Assembly (NCBI GenBank): GCA_001599935.1
Contig: BCIJ01000015.1
Location: 247,482 to 311,481, forward strand
Direction: 5' to 3'
Length of the DNA stretch: 64,000 bases
DNA from: Holtermannia corniformis
Taxonomy: Eukaryota; Basidiomycota; Tremellomycetes; Holtermanniales
Shown here: positions 1-11,412 of the stretch, one piece after another
Position numbering within the stretch: the first letter of the stretch is position 1
Layout: every line of letters starts with the position of its first letter
The notes under the pieces: generated by a model
Seen by the model: only the letters and a program-made list of their open reading frames with translations
Database searches by the model: none
Told to the model about the DNA's origin: nothing
Position numbers and translations under genes: made by a program

Positions 1-1161
1 GCTTGGCCGTCTGAGCGGCCCACCAAATCCTCGGCGCAAGCTTCCAATCGGCCTTTTGCAGATCCGGGTGGAACACGTCGAAATCAACGGCCTCGAGTCG
101 CTGCAGGTAAGATTCCGCTGGGATCTAGTCACGTCAGCGTCGGTCCCTCCCGTTGGCACCAACGCACCGCAGCCAAAAACAACGGCATGACGCCCCGCGG
201 CTCCAGTCTCCCCCGGCTCTCCTTTAAATGACTCCGAGCGGTAATCAGCTCGTCCATGCCCCTCGTGCCAATCTCGAAACATGCGTCGCGGATACCGGTT
301 GCGGCCGAGCCGGAGCGGAACACTTGCTCTTCAATGATCCCGTGGCGTTCGCGCAGATCATGTGGGATCCCGAGCTGTCGTTTCGACGTTTGCACAGGGA
401 GCGAGCGGAGGAGCGAGATGGTCGTGAGCAGGCTCGCGAGGTGTGAGAGCGAGTGGTCGACTGTGGACGTTTGGGCGTGCGTGGGCGGTAGCAGGTGCGG
501 CAGTGGGCCAGACAAGAGGGCGGACGATAGTGGGCCATGAAGCTCGAGGTGGGCGGCGAGGGTAGGCGATGCGACCGGCGCAGAGAGCGCTTTGGCCTAT
601 GTATCGTATCGCATCAGCATGCCCATGGGACGCCGAGATCAGCACCGACCCGTGTCTCGATCAACTGCTTGAGGTGATACCGCTGGATCGGGGCTTGTTT
701 ACGCGCAGCATTCAGCTGCACAGCTACAGGGTGTTGAGGTGGGCGATCCTACATCCCCAGTCAGCCCAACCGCTCCGTCCGCCCAAAGTACCAACCTCCC
801 ATATCGCCTTGAGAGCATCTCGCCAGAACTGGAACCGAATCGCCGCGATCGCAGGCTGGGTCACGGTCGTCGAGACGAGATGCAGCTCGAGCTAGATACC
901 ACCAGGTCAGCGTCTGGACCGCACAACACAGTAGAGCACGCGCACGTTGAAAGCCCTCCAACCGAGCCAGGCGTCCCGGACGTCCCTCGGCCAAAAGTAA
1001 GAACAGAGCCAGGCTTCCGGATCGAGACGCTTGACAAGAGCTGCGCAGTATTCCGCGGGAGACTCGGGACCGCCGATAGTTGGTTGATTAATGTTGGGCA
1101 GGGACAGACGGGACGAGGTTGAGAATGAGCGAAGGGGGGTGCGGGGGAGGAAACGCTGCAT
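1..1161 (-). CDS. NDUFAF6: NDUFAF6-like complex I assembly factor (squalene/phytoene synthase fold), 3' end outside window
   Basis: Mitochondrial respiratory complex I assembly factor of the squalene/phytoene synthase-like NDUFAF6 family. The ATG at 1161 opens a presequence-like N-terminus (MQRFLPRTPLRSFSTSSR), then YCAALVKRLDPEAWLCS and a WRAFN block. An intron follows (gtgcgcg at 945 to ...tctag near 892), then ELHLVSTTV and IRFQFWRDALKAIW, the family's FQFW block. The C-terminal part reads HLKESRGRLEP, FLAA, intron, then YLQRLEAVDFDVFHPDL and APRIWWAAQ, matching the family's YL-x-FD-x-FHP ending. The stop codon lies left of base 1. Family members are thought to act in assembly rather than as active prenyl synthases. 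The gene shares a 224-bp divergent promoter with the J-protein gene at 1386. Identity is strong; middle exon borders are approximate. Confidence 0.88.
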
Positions 1162-1385
1162 GTTGATGGTCACGAGCTGAGGGTTCGCTGCGTCGTCTGG
1201 GTGAGTAAGAGCTGTCGAGATGACTGTAGACGTGCTGTGGACGATTGAAAAGTTGCCAGTCGACCACGACTCCGCGATCAAAGCACCGATCGTCATGACT
1301 CCAAACGTCACGACCTCACCATCCACTCGACACCTCTTGAGATCAGTGAGATTGCATTCAAACTCATCTGCGTTCCCAGCAGATC

Positions 1386-2231
1386 ATGGCACAAGCCTTC
1401 ACTACCCCGCTGCGGACTCGCGGGTTCATCGTGTGCACCTCGGGCCCCTCACGACTCGCCCAAGTGAGCTCTCGAGCGCTGTCAACCTCAAGGATCGCGA
1501 ACAGCCACTATGACAAGCTCAAGATTGCAAAGGGTGCAACGAGGGCACAGATCAAGGCCAAGTTCTACGAGGTCCGTCTCAACGTTGAGCTCGGGCAAGG
1601 CTGACCAGACTCACAGTTGAGCAAGAAACACCACCCCGACACGCCCGGAGGGAGTACAGCGCGCTTCCACGAGATCAACGATGCGTATTCTGTCCTGGGA
1701 GACGAAACGAAGCGGTCCGTCGGTCACCAGGATCTCACTTCGGCCGATTGACACCGCGCTAGACGACAATATGACCAGTCCCTCGTAGCACCCACCAACA
1801 CGTCTGGCTTTGCACCGCATGATCCCACACGGCCTACATCTCAAGGCCCACATCGCGCCTGGGGAGGCCACCATCGTCGCGCCCCGTCCTCGCGCGCACC
1901 ACCGCCACAATACCCCTACTACAACTCGATGAACGGTCGGCGTGTCCCACCTTCGTTCGGCAGTGCATCCCACCATCCGAACATGCGCCGTAGTGGCGCT
2001 ACCGGTCCCATGGGAGACGGATACCCCAGTGCGCCCGGACGGACGTTCAAGCCGGTCGCGGTCCAAGGTGGCGAAAGCGTCGTTTGGCGTTTTGTCATCA
2101 TTGCCGGCGTCGTCATGACGGCCGTGTGGCTCGGAGGAGGGTTCACTGCCAGCTCGCAGGCCGAGTCGGAGCACGGTCAAGTCGTAGCACAAGTCGAAGT
2201 GATTCAGAGACCCAGCGGGCTGAAAACGTGA
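1386..2231 (+). CDS. Mitochondrial membrane-anchored J-domain protein (DNAJ/HSP40)
   Basis: J-domain co-chaperone expected to stimulate a mitochondrial Hsp70. Exons 1386-1571, 1617-1714 and 1763-2231 join in frame to 250 aa. The Arg/Ser-rich N-terminus (FTTPLRTRGF..., ending ALSTSR) looks like a matrix-targeting presequence. The J domain follows directly: HYDKLKIAKGAT, the KKHHPD loop with the catalytic HPD, FHEINDAYSVLGD and KRRQYD. A low-complexity Pro/Ser/Gly linker leads to one transmembrane helix near residues 205-225 (FVIIAGVVMTAVWLGGGF) and a short acidic tail. J domain plus C-terminal helix in a mitochondrial protein resembles DNAJC30 and fungal relatives, but the exact orthologue is uncertain. 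It is divergent from the NDUFAF6-like gene. Confidence 0.85.
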
Positions 2232-2461
2232 TGCATCTGTCTGCGAGTGACGCAAACGGACTGATCGACCGCTGTGACAGCTTGTGACTGTGTTTTGATT
2301 GTGCGCGCTCGCATGAGCCGAGTCACTGCCGTGGGCGCGTAATCAGCAGAATGATGAGTTTGACAGACTCCCTCGAAAGCTTCTCCAGTGTGAATTTGAT
2401 GTCACTCTGTATCATATCTGTACAACGGTTACATACACACACATCTTGACCAGTCAGCCCC

Positions 2462-5373
2462 TCACGCGACCTCCGCCCTCAGCAACTGCCCAAACGCGAC
2501 GTATTCCTCCAAGCACTCGGGATTCCGAAGTGTCGCTGGGTTGATGGTCGATGCCGGCGAACCATTGATAATCTACGCCCAGTCAGTCGTGGTCGCTGCA
2601 GTATTATGCAAGCGCACCTTGCGGATGGGCACTGTCGCGGGATTGTAAGCGATATAATCTGCTTGATCGAGTCAACGCACCTTCGACGCGCTTGCCATTC
2701 AGCGTGGCGGGTACATCGTTGACAGCTAAGATCTGGGCGTGTCAGTACGATGGCACTGCGAGCGCGCAAGACGCACCTTTGCCGGGACATGGCGAGCGCT
2801 TCGTCCGACACGGATCGCCTTCTTGATCTTGCTTTCTAGCGCTGCATCCAGGGCGGTGCCAGTATGAAGCTAGCTCATATCAGCCCAACCAACCGCACCT
2901 GCAGCATACAACGACCACGCCAGCGGACGCACCTTGATGAAAAGTACGACCCGCTCGTCGGCTCCACCGTCAATCAGCTGCCCAACGACAAGCGCATCGT
3001 CAATCGTATCAGCAAACTCTGACGTCTCGAGAATAGAGTAGATGTCGGTCGGGCCAAAGCGTATGCCTGCACGTTCAGAAATGACGTCGTCTAGCGTGCC
3101 AAGACTCACCTCCCGGGTTCAAGACGCCGTCGCTCCGGCCCAGCATGATGACGCCGCCTCCGTTGCCTTGTCGTGACTGTATGACTTGAACGCTGCGGAA
3201 CTGTGATCAGCTACACTGAAGTCACTACCTTTGAGACTGACTGATCGCCGTGCCCTACAGCGCAAGGTCAGTAGCGCACGCACTGCGATATCCAGACTCA
3301 CACCACCATCCGCGTTCCGGCTCTGCACCCACAAAGTAGCTCTCTCGATATCGCCGTCTAGCATCTTCGACCTCGTTCTCCGGGTAGCCATAGCCGTCCA
3401 GAGGCCAGAGGCCGACGGGTTGTACTGGGAATGCCGCTTTACACACCAGTTCGCCTGGCGCGTTCCGCTCGACTGAAAAGGCATCTATATCTCTGACAGA
3501 CGTAAGCAATGCCACTCGGCAGCTGCGGAAGACATACTGCCCGAGCATGCGACATTGTATCTCGCCGCGATATACCGGTAATGAAGTGTTGTGCCCTGCA
3601 AACAGAGAGCAAATGTCTGTCCCGCCTGCCAAGCTGTCAGACATGCATGCGGCGGAGGACCGACTTGCCCGTGATAGACCCCAGCAAAACGTTGCGCTTG
3701 ATATCTTCGTACACAAAGTCGAATAGAACCGGTGGCAATGGAGAGCCTGTCGAGAGGATCTGCTTCAACGAGCTGAGCGAGTGGCAGTCTTTTGGATGAG
3801 GGTAGTGTTTCTGATCCTTGTCAGCACTTTTGCTGCGTGAATCTTGTTGACGGTACACACCGAGATCTGCTCGATCCATTTGGCGCTCGTGCCGAATACG
3901 GTCACGCCGAGTCGATCAATCAGCTCGAACATTGCTTCAGGCCGCTTGAGGGGCGAGCCTTCATACAGGACGATAGTAGCGCCGGTCGCGAGTCCTGAGA
4001 TGAGGTACTGGTACATCATCCATCCGCTGCATTCGGTCAGTCTGTAGTATCGGCAACGGAATGTAGGACTGACGTTGTAGTGTAGTAGAAGAAGACGTCG
4101 TCCTTGTCAATCTCCCCGCACAACGAATGCTCCTTTAGCGCTTGTAGCAGCATGCCGCCTTGGCGATGCACTGAGTGGTCAGCAAGGCAAAGCTGACTAT
4201 AGACCATGCAAACCAATTGCTTTCGGCTTGCCTGGCAGTCGCGTGAGCTAGGGCTCAGAACTTTCATGTTCACCTACCCGTCGTCCCACTAGAGAACAAT
4301 ACCCAGATAGGGTCATTAAAGCCGCCTCTTTCGAACGTCGTCTCTTGATCTCCGTCACCATCGGCAATGAAATCAGTCCATCTAGGCGAGCCTTGAACGC
4401 CGGGGACAAGATCAGCGGGTAGGTGATCGATCACTATAGTAGATGATGGTGGCTGCGACAATGCTTGAAGCAGCGGCCCAACGAGAGGCAACAGCGGCCG
4501 CGCAACACCGGCGTAGCTGATGCATCTATCAGTCTCGTCGCCCCAATCGACACATAGCTTACACAACGCCGTTGGTAACGAACAGAATCTTGGGCTTGAT
4601 CTGCTCAAAGCGTTCTTGCACGCCCTGCAGCCCGAAATCGGCCGCTGCGGATGAAAAGATGGCGCCCAGCGAGCTATGTATGTGAGCTCTGGCCCTTGCT
4701 CATCGATTAAAACGTACGACGTAGCTAACAGCACGATTGCCGCTTCCTGTCAAGGGCCCTCTCAGCAGTTGTCAGGCGATCGCAGACGACGCACAATGCA
4801 GTTGCCGCCCCAGTACCCGACCCGATCACCTTTCCCGACCCCAGCCCGTCGCATAGCTCGTTGACATCTCCCAACGGTCTTCAAGAGCTCCCCATATGTC
4901 ACTATGCGCTCCTCAGGTGTGTAATCTTCGGTTGGCTCCGCTGGGATCACGCTTCAGATTCACTCTTGCAGCTGCACGAACGAAACGCACCGACTTGGAC
5001 GAGTGCAGTAGCCTCCGGTCGACTCTTTGCAGACCGCAGCATGTTCTCTGCCCAGTTCAATCTGGCATCGGCAAACCACACCGGGTTATCCACAGGTTTC
5101 AAACCCGCATCTACCACCTAGTACCGCCATCAGCGTCCCCGCTAGACCTCTAGTCTCCGCAGCACGTACATGACGACCCTTGTCTCCAACCACACCTTCA
5201 AAGTCCCATACCTCACTCCAAAATTCGGCTCGGTGATCGCATGACCATCGCCAGAGTTGCTCATACGTCTCGAGCGCAGGTGAGGACGTGTAGCGTGTAT
5301 TGATGTGTTGCTGGAATGCGGCTGTGCGTGACTGGGACGGTGCATGAGGCCGCCAGAGTGGCTTTTGGCTCAT
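2462..5373 (-). CDS. AACS: Acetoacetyl-CoA synthetase (AMP-forming)
   Basis: Cytosolic enzyme of the ANL adenylating superfamily that activates acetoacetate to acetoacetyl-CoA with ATP, feeding sterol and lipid synthesis. The N-terminus (MSQKPLWRP, ATG at 5373) and the LWRWSCDHRAEFWSEVWDF block are the acetyl/acetoacetyl-CoA synthetase N-terminal domain. The P-loop A3 motif appears as LFSSGTTGR before an intron near 4280. YLISGLATGATIVLYEGSP and LGVTVFGTSAKW follow. Towards the end come NPGGIRFGPTDIYSILE and VVLFIKV (A7-A8 region), then a C-terminal PECLEEYVAFGQLL ending at TGA 2462-2464. The GGIRFG wording and the presence of the extended N-terminal domain fit acetoacetyl- rather than acetyl-CoA synthetase. 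About ten short introns break it; exact borders were not all resolved. Confidence 0.88.
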
Positions 5374-5562
5374 GGTAGGAATCGATCGCTCCAGACTGCA
5401 GTTGGTGCGTTGCTGAGGATTGTACACGGTGGTCAAGGTCCGGTCGGGCCCCGCGTGACTTGCCCGCATCAACGGACATGGCCACCATCTCCGCACCACC
5501 ATACATGCTACACCAAGTAGATCCATACAACAGCCCTCCTCATGCCTCACCCAGCACCCGCA

Positions 5563-7614
5563 TCAGCGACAGCCAACGCCCGGCGCAATCAACGGGATCC
5601 GACCCAGTTCAAAGCTATCAGCTGTATACGCCGCGACCACATTGACCATTTCCTCGCCTTTCGCACTGAGCGCTTCGAGAGACGGTAGGAGATGTGACCA
5701 GGGATCATCGTATGAGAACCCGGGGATATCAGAGGGTGGCGGTGGTGGTGGAGCGGAAGCGGCGCCGAAGCCGAAACCGGTCGAAGTGGGTGCCGCAGGA
5801 GAAGAGCCGAATGCGCTGAAAGCGCTAGGTGGTGGTGCAGGTGCTGAGCCAAAGGCCGATGGTTGCGCTGCAGTCGCGCCGAACGCTGACGCAGCGGGAG
5901 CTGGGGTCGAGCTGGCCGATGCGAACCCAGTTCCCGTCGAAGAACCAGTTCCAAACGGACTCGTAGTTGCAGCAGGACTCGCGCTCTGCCCAAACCCATT
6001 GCTCGCTTGCGCACCAAACGCACCGAACGCGCTACCCGACGGCGACGCCGCTGCCGGCGGTGTCCCAAAAGCGCCAAACCCGCCGCTGGCTGGCGCTGCT
6101 ACTGCTGCTGCTGGTGCACCGAAAGCCGATTGCCCAAACCCAGAGCCTGCTGCGGGTGTCGTACTAGTCCCCGTTGCAGGTGTACCAAAAGCGCTCGTCC
6201 CAAACGCGCTACCCGAAGTGGCTGGTATGGCGCCAAACGCCGAAGTGCCGAAACCTGAAGTGGGAGCTTGCGCTTGCGCTGGCGTGGAGGATGCGCCAAA
6301 AGCCGACGTTGCTGCAGGTCGGGCACCAAAGCCCGAAGTACCGAATGCTGAACCGGATGCTGCGGGTGAGGTGCCAAAGGCCGAGGCTGGGCTTGACGAA
6401 GCCGGCGCACCAAATGCAGACGGGGCCGCTGGCGTACCGAACGCTGATCCGGTCGTGGTACTGGCGGCACCGAACGCCGAGGTAGCACTGGCCGGACTTG
6501 ACGAGCCGAACGGCGCAGGCGCAGGCGTCGTCGACCCGAACGCAGACGAACCAAACGCCGACCCGGCCCCCGCAGCAGGCGACGAGCCAAAAGTCGACGA
6601 ACCAAACGCTGAAGGCTTTGCAGAGGTCCCAAACGCCGATCCGGTCCCACCGCCAAACGCACTGCCTGAAGCTGCTGGAGCGCCAAAAGCCGATTTGGCA
6701 GGTTGGCCAAAGGCCGAGGTGCCAAAAGCGCCACCAGTGGTGCTGGCGCTCGCTGGCGTGGAGCCAAACGAGCTAGAGCCGAATGCGGAGGGCGAGGACG
6801 CAGGTTTGCCAAATGCACTGCTGCCGAACGCGGAGCTTGTGCTAGCTTGGGCCGGAGCGCCGAAGGCAGGTGTCGGGGTGGTAGTGGCAGCGCCGGGCTG
6901 GCCTTGGGCTTGTTGTCCCTGTTGATGGTTTCTCGTCGCCAGCTCCATCAGCTGGCCAATGCTCCTCGCTGCATTCTGATACGTCTGATCCGCATTCTGG
7001 AATAGCCGCGTCTCTTCTTGCACCTAGCCAACGTCGTCGGTAAGCTCGTTAATCACGCTCAACACAGCATGAACACACATAGTCCTGCACGTTGCCAGCC
7101 CTGATAGCCAACACGATCTTCCAGCGCAGTTCCTCTGGCGAGACATCGAGGTTCTCAACCACGTTGGGTTCGAATTTGGCGGGTGCGTAGGATGAGAGGT
7201 GGTAGAGGGGCAGTTCTCTGCCCAAATCGGACGCGAGGGTGTCTGAACTGTATGCGAGTCAGCATAATGTTGATAGGGAGCTACGTGGACGGACGAAAAC
7301 TGGAGGGCTTCTTGGGCGGGGGGCTGTGAGACTGCACGATTGGCTGGCTGTCCAAAAGCCGAGGCTGTAGGTTGTCAATCTAAGATATGATCTTGAGCCT
7401 ATATGTCATCTCATAGACTCACTGCCGAATCCACTGGGCCTTGCACTCGACCCAAACGCTCCTCCACTGCCGCTGTTCGTACTGGGATGTAGATTGCGGC
7501 AGTCTGCGCCATAGCGGCATTGTCTGCGCGGCAGTCGGCGGTGAGCTGAACCCAAGTTGAAACAGATCCAGATACACACCCGCGCAGAAAGTGCTGACAC
7601 ACTTGGCCCGACAT
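5563..7614 (-). CDS. NUP42: FG-repeat nucleoporin NUP42 (Amo1/NLP1 type) with CCCH zinc finger
   Basis: Cytoplasmic-face nuclear pore protein involved in mRNA export through GLE1. From ATG 7614, the first exon plus intron removal gives VCQHFLRGQCRYGADCRNLHP, a C-x7-C-x5-C-x3-H zinc finger placed exactly as at the N-terminus of NUP42/hCG1. A helical stretch (RLFQNADQTYQNAARSIGQL) comes before a long FG domain of about 330 residues dominated by SAFG units, roughly 5800-6850. The C-terminus, FELGRIPLIAP, matches the GLE1-binding F-x-LG-x-IP motif of the family. Stop TGA is at 5563-5565. The FG DNA is so repetitive that the opposite strand holds a 427-codon open frame, which I treat as a shadow. 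The AACS gene starts 189 bp downstream on the same strand. Confidence 0.9.
5800..6850. repeat. Degenerate FG-repeat coding DNA of NUP42
   Basis: About 1 kb in which short codon blocks for Gly/Ser-Ala-Phe-Gly recur irregularly with Ala/Thr/Pro-rich spacers. On the + strand it is seen as recurring ccaaacgc/ccaaaagc units. It is a coding repeat of the nucleoporin and not a mobile element, but it is prone to length change and to assembly or mapping errors. Confidence 0.85.
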
Positions 7615-7929
7615 GCTGCTCGCTTTCACCCACCAGCTCGAAACCAGCTGGTAGTGACATTGCTAGCAATTGTCAGGTGATTGCTAGACAAAGTAGTGCC
7701 GCGGGCGCACCTATTCCTGACCGGAAGCAGCGCGAATTGAGTTTATAACGCCGAAACCCCGATAGTGGCGCCACGTGGGATCGCACCAACAGCCAGAAAT
7801 CGATTGGAACCGATTCGCTCGCTGTTGTTGAGCTCAACCGCGAGCAGGCAAGTGGGTTCACTAGGTGTATTACCAGCTGTACACTGGCCAGCTCTACAGC
7901 CACTCTTTGCACCAAAGCTCGAGCACGGA
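7615..7929. promoter_or_regulatory. Divergent promoter region between NUP42 and the PRELI/UPS gene
   Basis: A 315-bp gap between two divergently oriented start codons, so it should contain both promoters. I see no clear TATA box or named factor site. The sequence is unremarkable apart from moderately lower GC. Confidence 0.5.
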
Positions 7930-8918
7930 ATGGTCCGCGTCTACAAGAAGACGCATGAATAGTCTGTCCTTGTACCATCTGTTCACCATCGTACTGACGT
8001 GCACAGCCCGGACCCACCGCCAACAGCACTGCTAGCCTTCTTTCTCCGCTATCCCAACCCGTTCGCACGCCACGTCCTCTCATGCGACGTCATCTCGCGC
8101 CGAGTCGATCCCGTCACCGGCCAACTGCACACGACCCGGTTGTTTCTGAAAAAGGGCATCGTCCCACGCTGGGCCCAAGATTGGATCCCGGGCGCAGGCA
8201 GGGGCAGGCTCGAAGCGTGGGTACTGGAGGAGAGTGTGGTGAACCCATCGCGGGACGGGTCGGAGGAGCAGGGAGGAGCAGGAGGGGAGAGTAGCCGGAT
8301 GGCGCAGGAGCGTGCGAGGAGGGCTCAGCAGCCGAGCTTGGTCGCTTCCACAAAGAACATTAGCTTCAAGAAGATGCTGCATGTGATCGAGGGTGCAGAG
8401 ATGTATGGGTCGAAAACAGGGTGAGTCGTGTGATCGTGCGCCAGGCAGTCTCCCTTGGCTCTCTCCCATACCACTGGTTCCGTTATACTCCCCCTTGAAC
8501 CTTGCCATCACTTTAGACCGAATGGACACGCTGCCCCGCCGCAGTACCCTCTTCTACCACACCACATCATCGCCATCCCACATCCGCCCAGTCTCCCTCC
8601 GCAGAGCTAACGCCTCTCAGCGGCACCACGCACCTCACAACCGCCCACGTCGAATCAGACTGGGGCGGCGGCTGGTCCGGCCTGATCCGTTCCAGGATCG
8701 AATCATGGGGCGTTGGTAAATTCGAACGCAACGCCGAGACGGTCAGTGCTCTCGTCTTGTCGCAGGCCAAAGCTGACACTCGACAGGCACGCCAAGGCAT
8801 GTCTCTGATCTTGATGCTGCTACGGACCCATCAGCCGTTACCGAGTTCGAACGCGCCCGCTGAAGTCGAATTCGGCACGACGTGGGCTCAGCCGGGTGGT
8901 GGGACGGGTGGGAGTTGA
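7930..8918 (+). CDS. PRELI/UPS family intermembrane-space phospholipid transfer protein
   Basis: Mitochondrial intermembrane-space lipid carrier (Ups1/Ups2, PRELID family) that with Mdm35 moves phosphatidic acid or phosphatidylserine between membranes. Exon 1 (7930-7961) gives MVRVYKKTHEY, the family's N-terminal strand. After an intron (7962-8006) come AFFLRYPNPFARHVLSCDVI, LHTTRLFLKKG and KNISFKKMLHVIEGAEMY, all in the PRELI/MSF1 pattern. Phase analysis supports an intron from 8544 to 8620 with a perfect GCTAAC branch site, giving GTTHLTTAHVES next. Then comes GVGKFERNAET, the family's C-terminal helix, and TGA at 8916-8918. A Glu/Gly/Ser-rich insert of ~30 residues lies in the middle. Whether it is the Ups1 or Ups2 orthologue cannot be told from sequence reading alone. 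Confidence 0.86.
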
Positions 8919-9149
8919 CATGAGCTGTGGGCATGTAGCATAGGATGGGTAATGATGTGACGAATGGCCAACCATGCAGTTGTGGACCAGGTCTTGACAA
9001 CGGCTTGCTTGGAGCTCCTTGTGGCTGGGTTCCAAGCGCACTGATTGAGCATGACTTGTCCACGTCGTCGCAGTCTGTGAGCAGACCATGCAATGCACAA
9101 TGATCATAAAGTACAACGTCGGTCCATCGTCACCCGCGTCTCCACACAC

Positions 9150-9911
9150 CTATTCGTCCCACCGGACCGCAACCATGATCCAGACCTCGATCCCCCTCGC
9201 GCCCTCTGCCTGCTCGTCAACCCAACCCAGTCCCTCGCGTCCCACACAGTCCTCCAAGACCTGTCGAACCCTCACGTCCTTCCACCCCGTCCGATCCCTC
9301 ACGGTCTCTTCGTCCACTCGACCGCCATTCTCCCTCGCGAGGGCCAACAGTGTGCTCTGATCCAAATCGAGTTCGCGCGGGACACTACGGACATAGCGTG
9401 TGCCAGAGAGGTTGAGCACGGTGTATCCTGCTTGGAGGGGGGACAGCAGGGGTAGGGTGTCGATGATGTCGGTCGAGGTGATTCCGCCGCTCGTGGTCGC
9501 ACCACCACGACGTAGCCTCTGTACGCGCGCGACCAGATCCCCGAGCTCGATCAACCCTCCATTCACGCCTCTTGTCGATACACAGACATCGACAATCTGC
9601 ACCGCAAGAGCATACTGCCATTCGGCCAATCCGAGGCCTAGCCACCCGCCCGCCCGGTCGCCTGAAGCTCCAGCGAGCGGATCGACGCCGATTGCCGCAC
9701 ACATTTTTTGGAATTGATGTCTGAACGCTGGGTCTGCTTTGATGTCTTCGTTGTGGGCTTGGGCGAACGCGACGAGGGTCGAGCGGAAGGAATCGAGGTT
9801 GGCTTGGAGGGCCGCTAGGTGGGTTGAAGACAGGGTGGTCGACAGCTGCGAGTACGAGGTCGTCGTGGCCGTGTGCCGGTTCAAAGCCGAGATCCCTGGT
9901 CCTCGCCGCAT
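9150..9911 (-). CDS. SNF8: ESCRT-II subunit SNF8/VPS22 (EAP30)
   Basis: Subunit of ESCRT-II, which sorts ubiquitylated cargo into endosomal multivesicular bodies. The ORF is unbroken (253 aa), unusual in this intron-rich window, and full length for the family. It begins with the hallmark MRRGPGISAL. A helical stretch follows (LQANLDSFRSTLVAFAQAHN, DPAFRHQFQKMCAAIGVDPL), then GWLGLGLAEWQYALAVQIV. Two winged-helix regions include GGLIELGDLVARVQRLR, TSTDIIDTLPLL and GWKDVRVRQVLEDCVGREGL. Start ATG 9911, stop TAG 9150-9152. It is divergent from the methionine sulfoxide reductase gene with 198 bp between start codons. Confidence 0.93.
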   Translation of the reverse strand: MRRGPGISALNRHTATTTSYSQLSTTLSSTHLAALQANLDSFRSTLVAFAQAHNEDIKADPAFRHQFQKMCAAIGVDPLAGASGDRAGGWLGLGLAEWQYALAVQIVDVCVSTRGVNGGLIELGDLVARVQRLRRGGATTSGGITSTDIIDTLPLLSPLQAGYTVLNLSGTRYVRSVPRELDLDQSTLLALARENGGRVDEETVRDRTGWKDVRVRQVLEDCVGREGLGWVDEQAEGARGIEVWIMVAVRWDE

Positions 9912-10034
9912 CCTGCGCGTGTAGGCTGTTGCTGCGGTGCTGCTTCAATCGTGGATGATGGTGATGATTGCTGTTGCGCACGGACCTCCACTTGAGCATC
10001 ACCGTTGACCTTGTCTCCATCGGCACCGCTTGCA

Positions 10035-10053
10035 ACCACCACCACCACCACCA
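10035..10053 (+). repeat. (ACC)n microsatellite in a divergent promoter
   Basis: Six consecutive ACC units lie between the SNF8 start (9911, minus) and the MXR1 start (10110, plus). The tract is in the shared upstream region, so length variation could affect spacing of promoter elements. No function is shown by the sequence. Confidence 0.8.
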
Positions 10054-10109
10054 TACGCCCCTTGTCCCTACTCACCCTCACAATCTCAGCGCTCATCCTC
10101 GCGCTGTAC

Positions 10110-11099
10110 ATGAACAAGCTCCGCACATTCTTCTCAGCGTCTCTAGCCCACTCTCCCAGCATGGCCAAAGGTCCACAAGCGCCACCCGCTCCGACGATCC
10201 CGAGCGCGATCAAGGGCCGTCAAGAGGTCGAACAGGCTCAGCTCGGTGACGGCGGTATGTGCTACGATCTCCAAGGCTGTGGGATGCTGATGGATCGCAC
10301 GCAGTCGAGTATGCGACATTCGCATCAGGTTGCTTTGTGAGCTGACCTCGGTCGATCTAGTGGATTGACAAGAGCTAATGGCCTGCCAGTGGGGAACAGA
10401 GCACTTGTTCACAAAGCATTTCTCTCATCTGCCCAAGTTTTCCGCGGAATCGGGCTATACAGGTGGTCGAGAGGGTGCTCGTGAGCCCTGTGCGTTGTTC
10501 GGTGTCACGACATTCCGCCCTGACGATCGACATAGCGTACCGCGAGGTGTGCTCGGGCACTACAGGGCACGCAGAGGCCGTTCGCGTAGGTTACCAAAAG
10601 GGTTCTGTCGCCTACGCCGAGCTCGTCGGTGTGTCTGATCGCGTCTGATCCGGGAGCGCACTACTGAGCGTCACAGAGTTCTTCTACCGTACGCACGAGT
10701 CGCATACCGAGAACCGACAAGGGCCGGACCGCGGCACTCGTACGTTCACAACATCGACATTGTGCAGCACTGATGCCTTTGCTCAGAATACCGCTCGGCC
10801 ATCTTTTACGAGTCGCCAGAGCAGGAGCAGATTGCAAAGCAGGCGACCAAGGAGGTGCAAGAGATGCAGTATGTCGCTTGCGCCACTCTAGTGGCAATAG
10901 TCTTGAGCTGACGCACGCTTAGCCTCAAAGGCAAGCCGATCGTGACGCAGATTGTGCCATTGACGAAATGGTACAAGGCCGAGCAGTACCACCAAGACTA
11001 CTGTGCGTTGCCGTAACAGAGATCCGGTCGAGCTGACGGACTGCAGTGAACTTGAACCCGGGCGGTTACGAGTGCCCGACCCACCAGTTCTACTGGTGA
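10110..11099 (+). CDS. MXR1: Peptide methionine-S-sulfoxide reductase (MsrA)
   Basis: Repairs methionine-S-sulfoxide in proteins using thioredoxin as reductant. After a variable N-terminus (ATG 10110; a second ATG at 10161), splicing gives EYATFASGCF|WGTEHLF, rebuilding the GCFWG active-site motif across an intron. Next come HLPKFSAESGYT, then YREVCSGTTGHAEAVRVGY, EFFYRTHESH and QYRSAIFYESPEQ. The end is PLTKWYKAEQYHQDY and a GGYECPTHQFYW C-terminus, whose Cys is a candidate resolving residue. Stop TGA 11097-11099. At least seven introns. The first 15 residues from 10110 are basic/Ser-rich with no acidic residue, so a mitochondrial form from the first ATG and a cytosolic form from the second are possible; this is inference. 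Confidence 0.9.
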
Positions 11100-11412
11100 C
11101 TGTAGTGTATCGCCCGATGCACCTCTGCCCTCTGGGATCGTGTGCGGCGGCTCAGCACCCTCGAGGACAGCATGCAGTCGCCGTCACGTGATGCGTTTTC
11201 TTGAATTTGGCCGTACGAGCATGAGCATCCTCAAACTCGAGTGTCCACTCTGCGTCTCTGCTTTTCACTCTCACACGACCTGAACCAAGGTCGGCAGTAG
11301 ATCCAATCAAAACCTCGTGAATCAGAAAACCAAAGGACAGGCTCCTTTGTCCCGCTCGACCTCGACGTTCCTTCAGCCTCTGCCCATCCATCCATCAGTG
11401 ATCGCGACCACC

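Noticed and set aside
5642..6925. 427-codon open frame on the + strand with repeated Pro-Asn-Ala units
   Set aside because: It is the exact antisense of the NUP42 FG-repeat region; the minus strand has the zinc finger, FG units and GLE1-binding end, so this is a codon-bias shadow.
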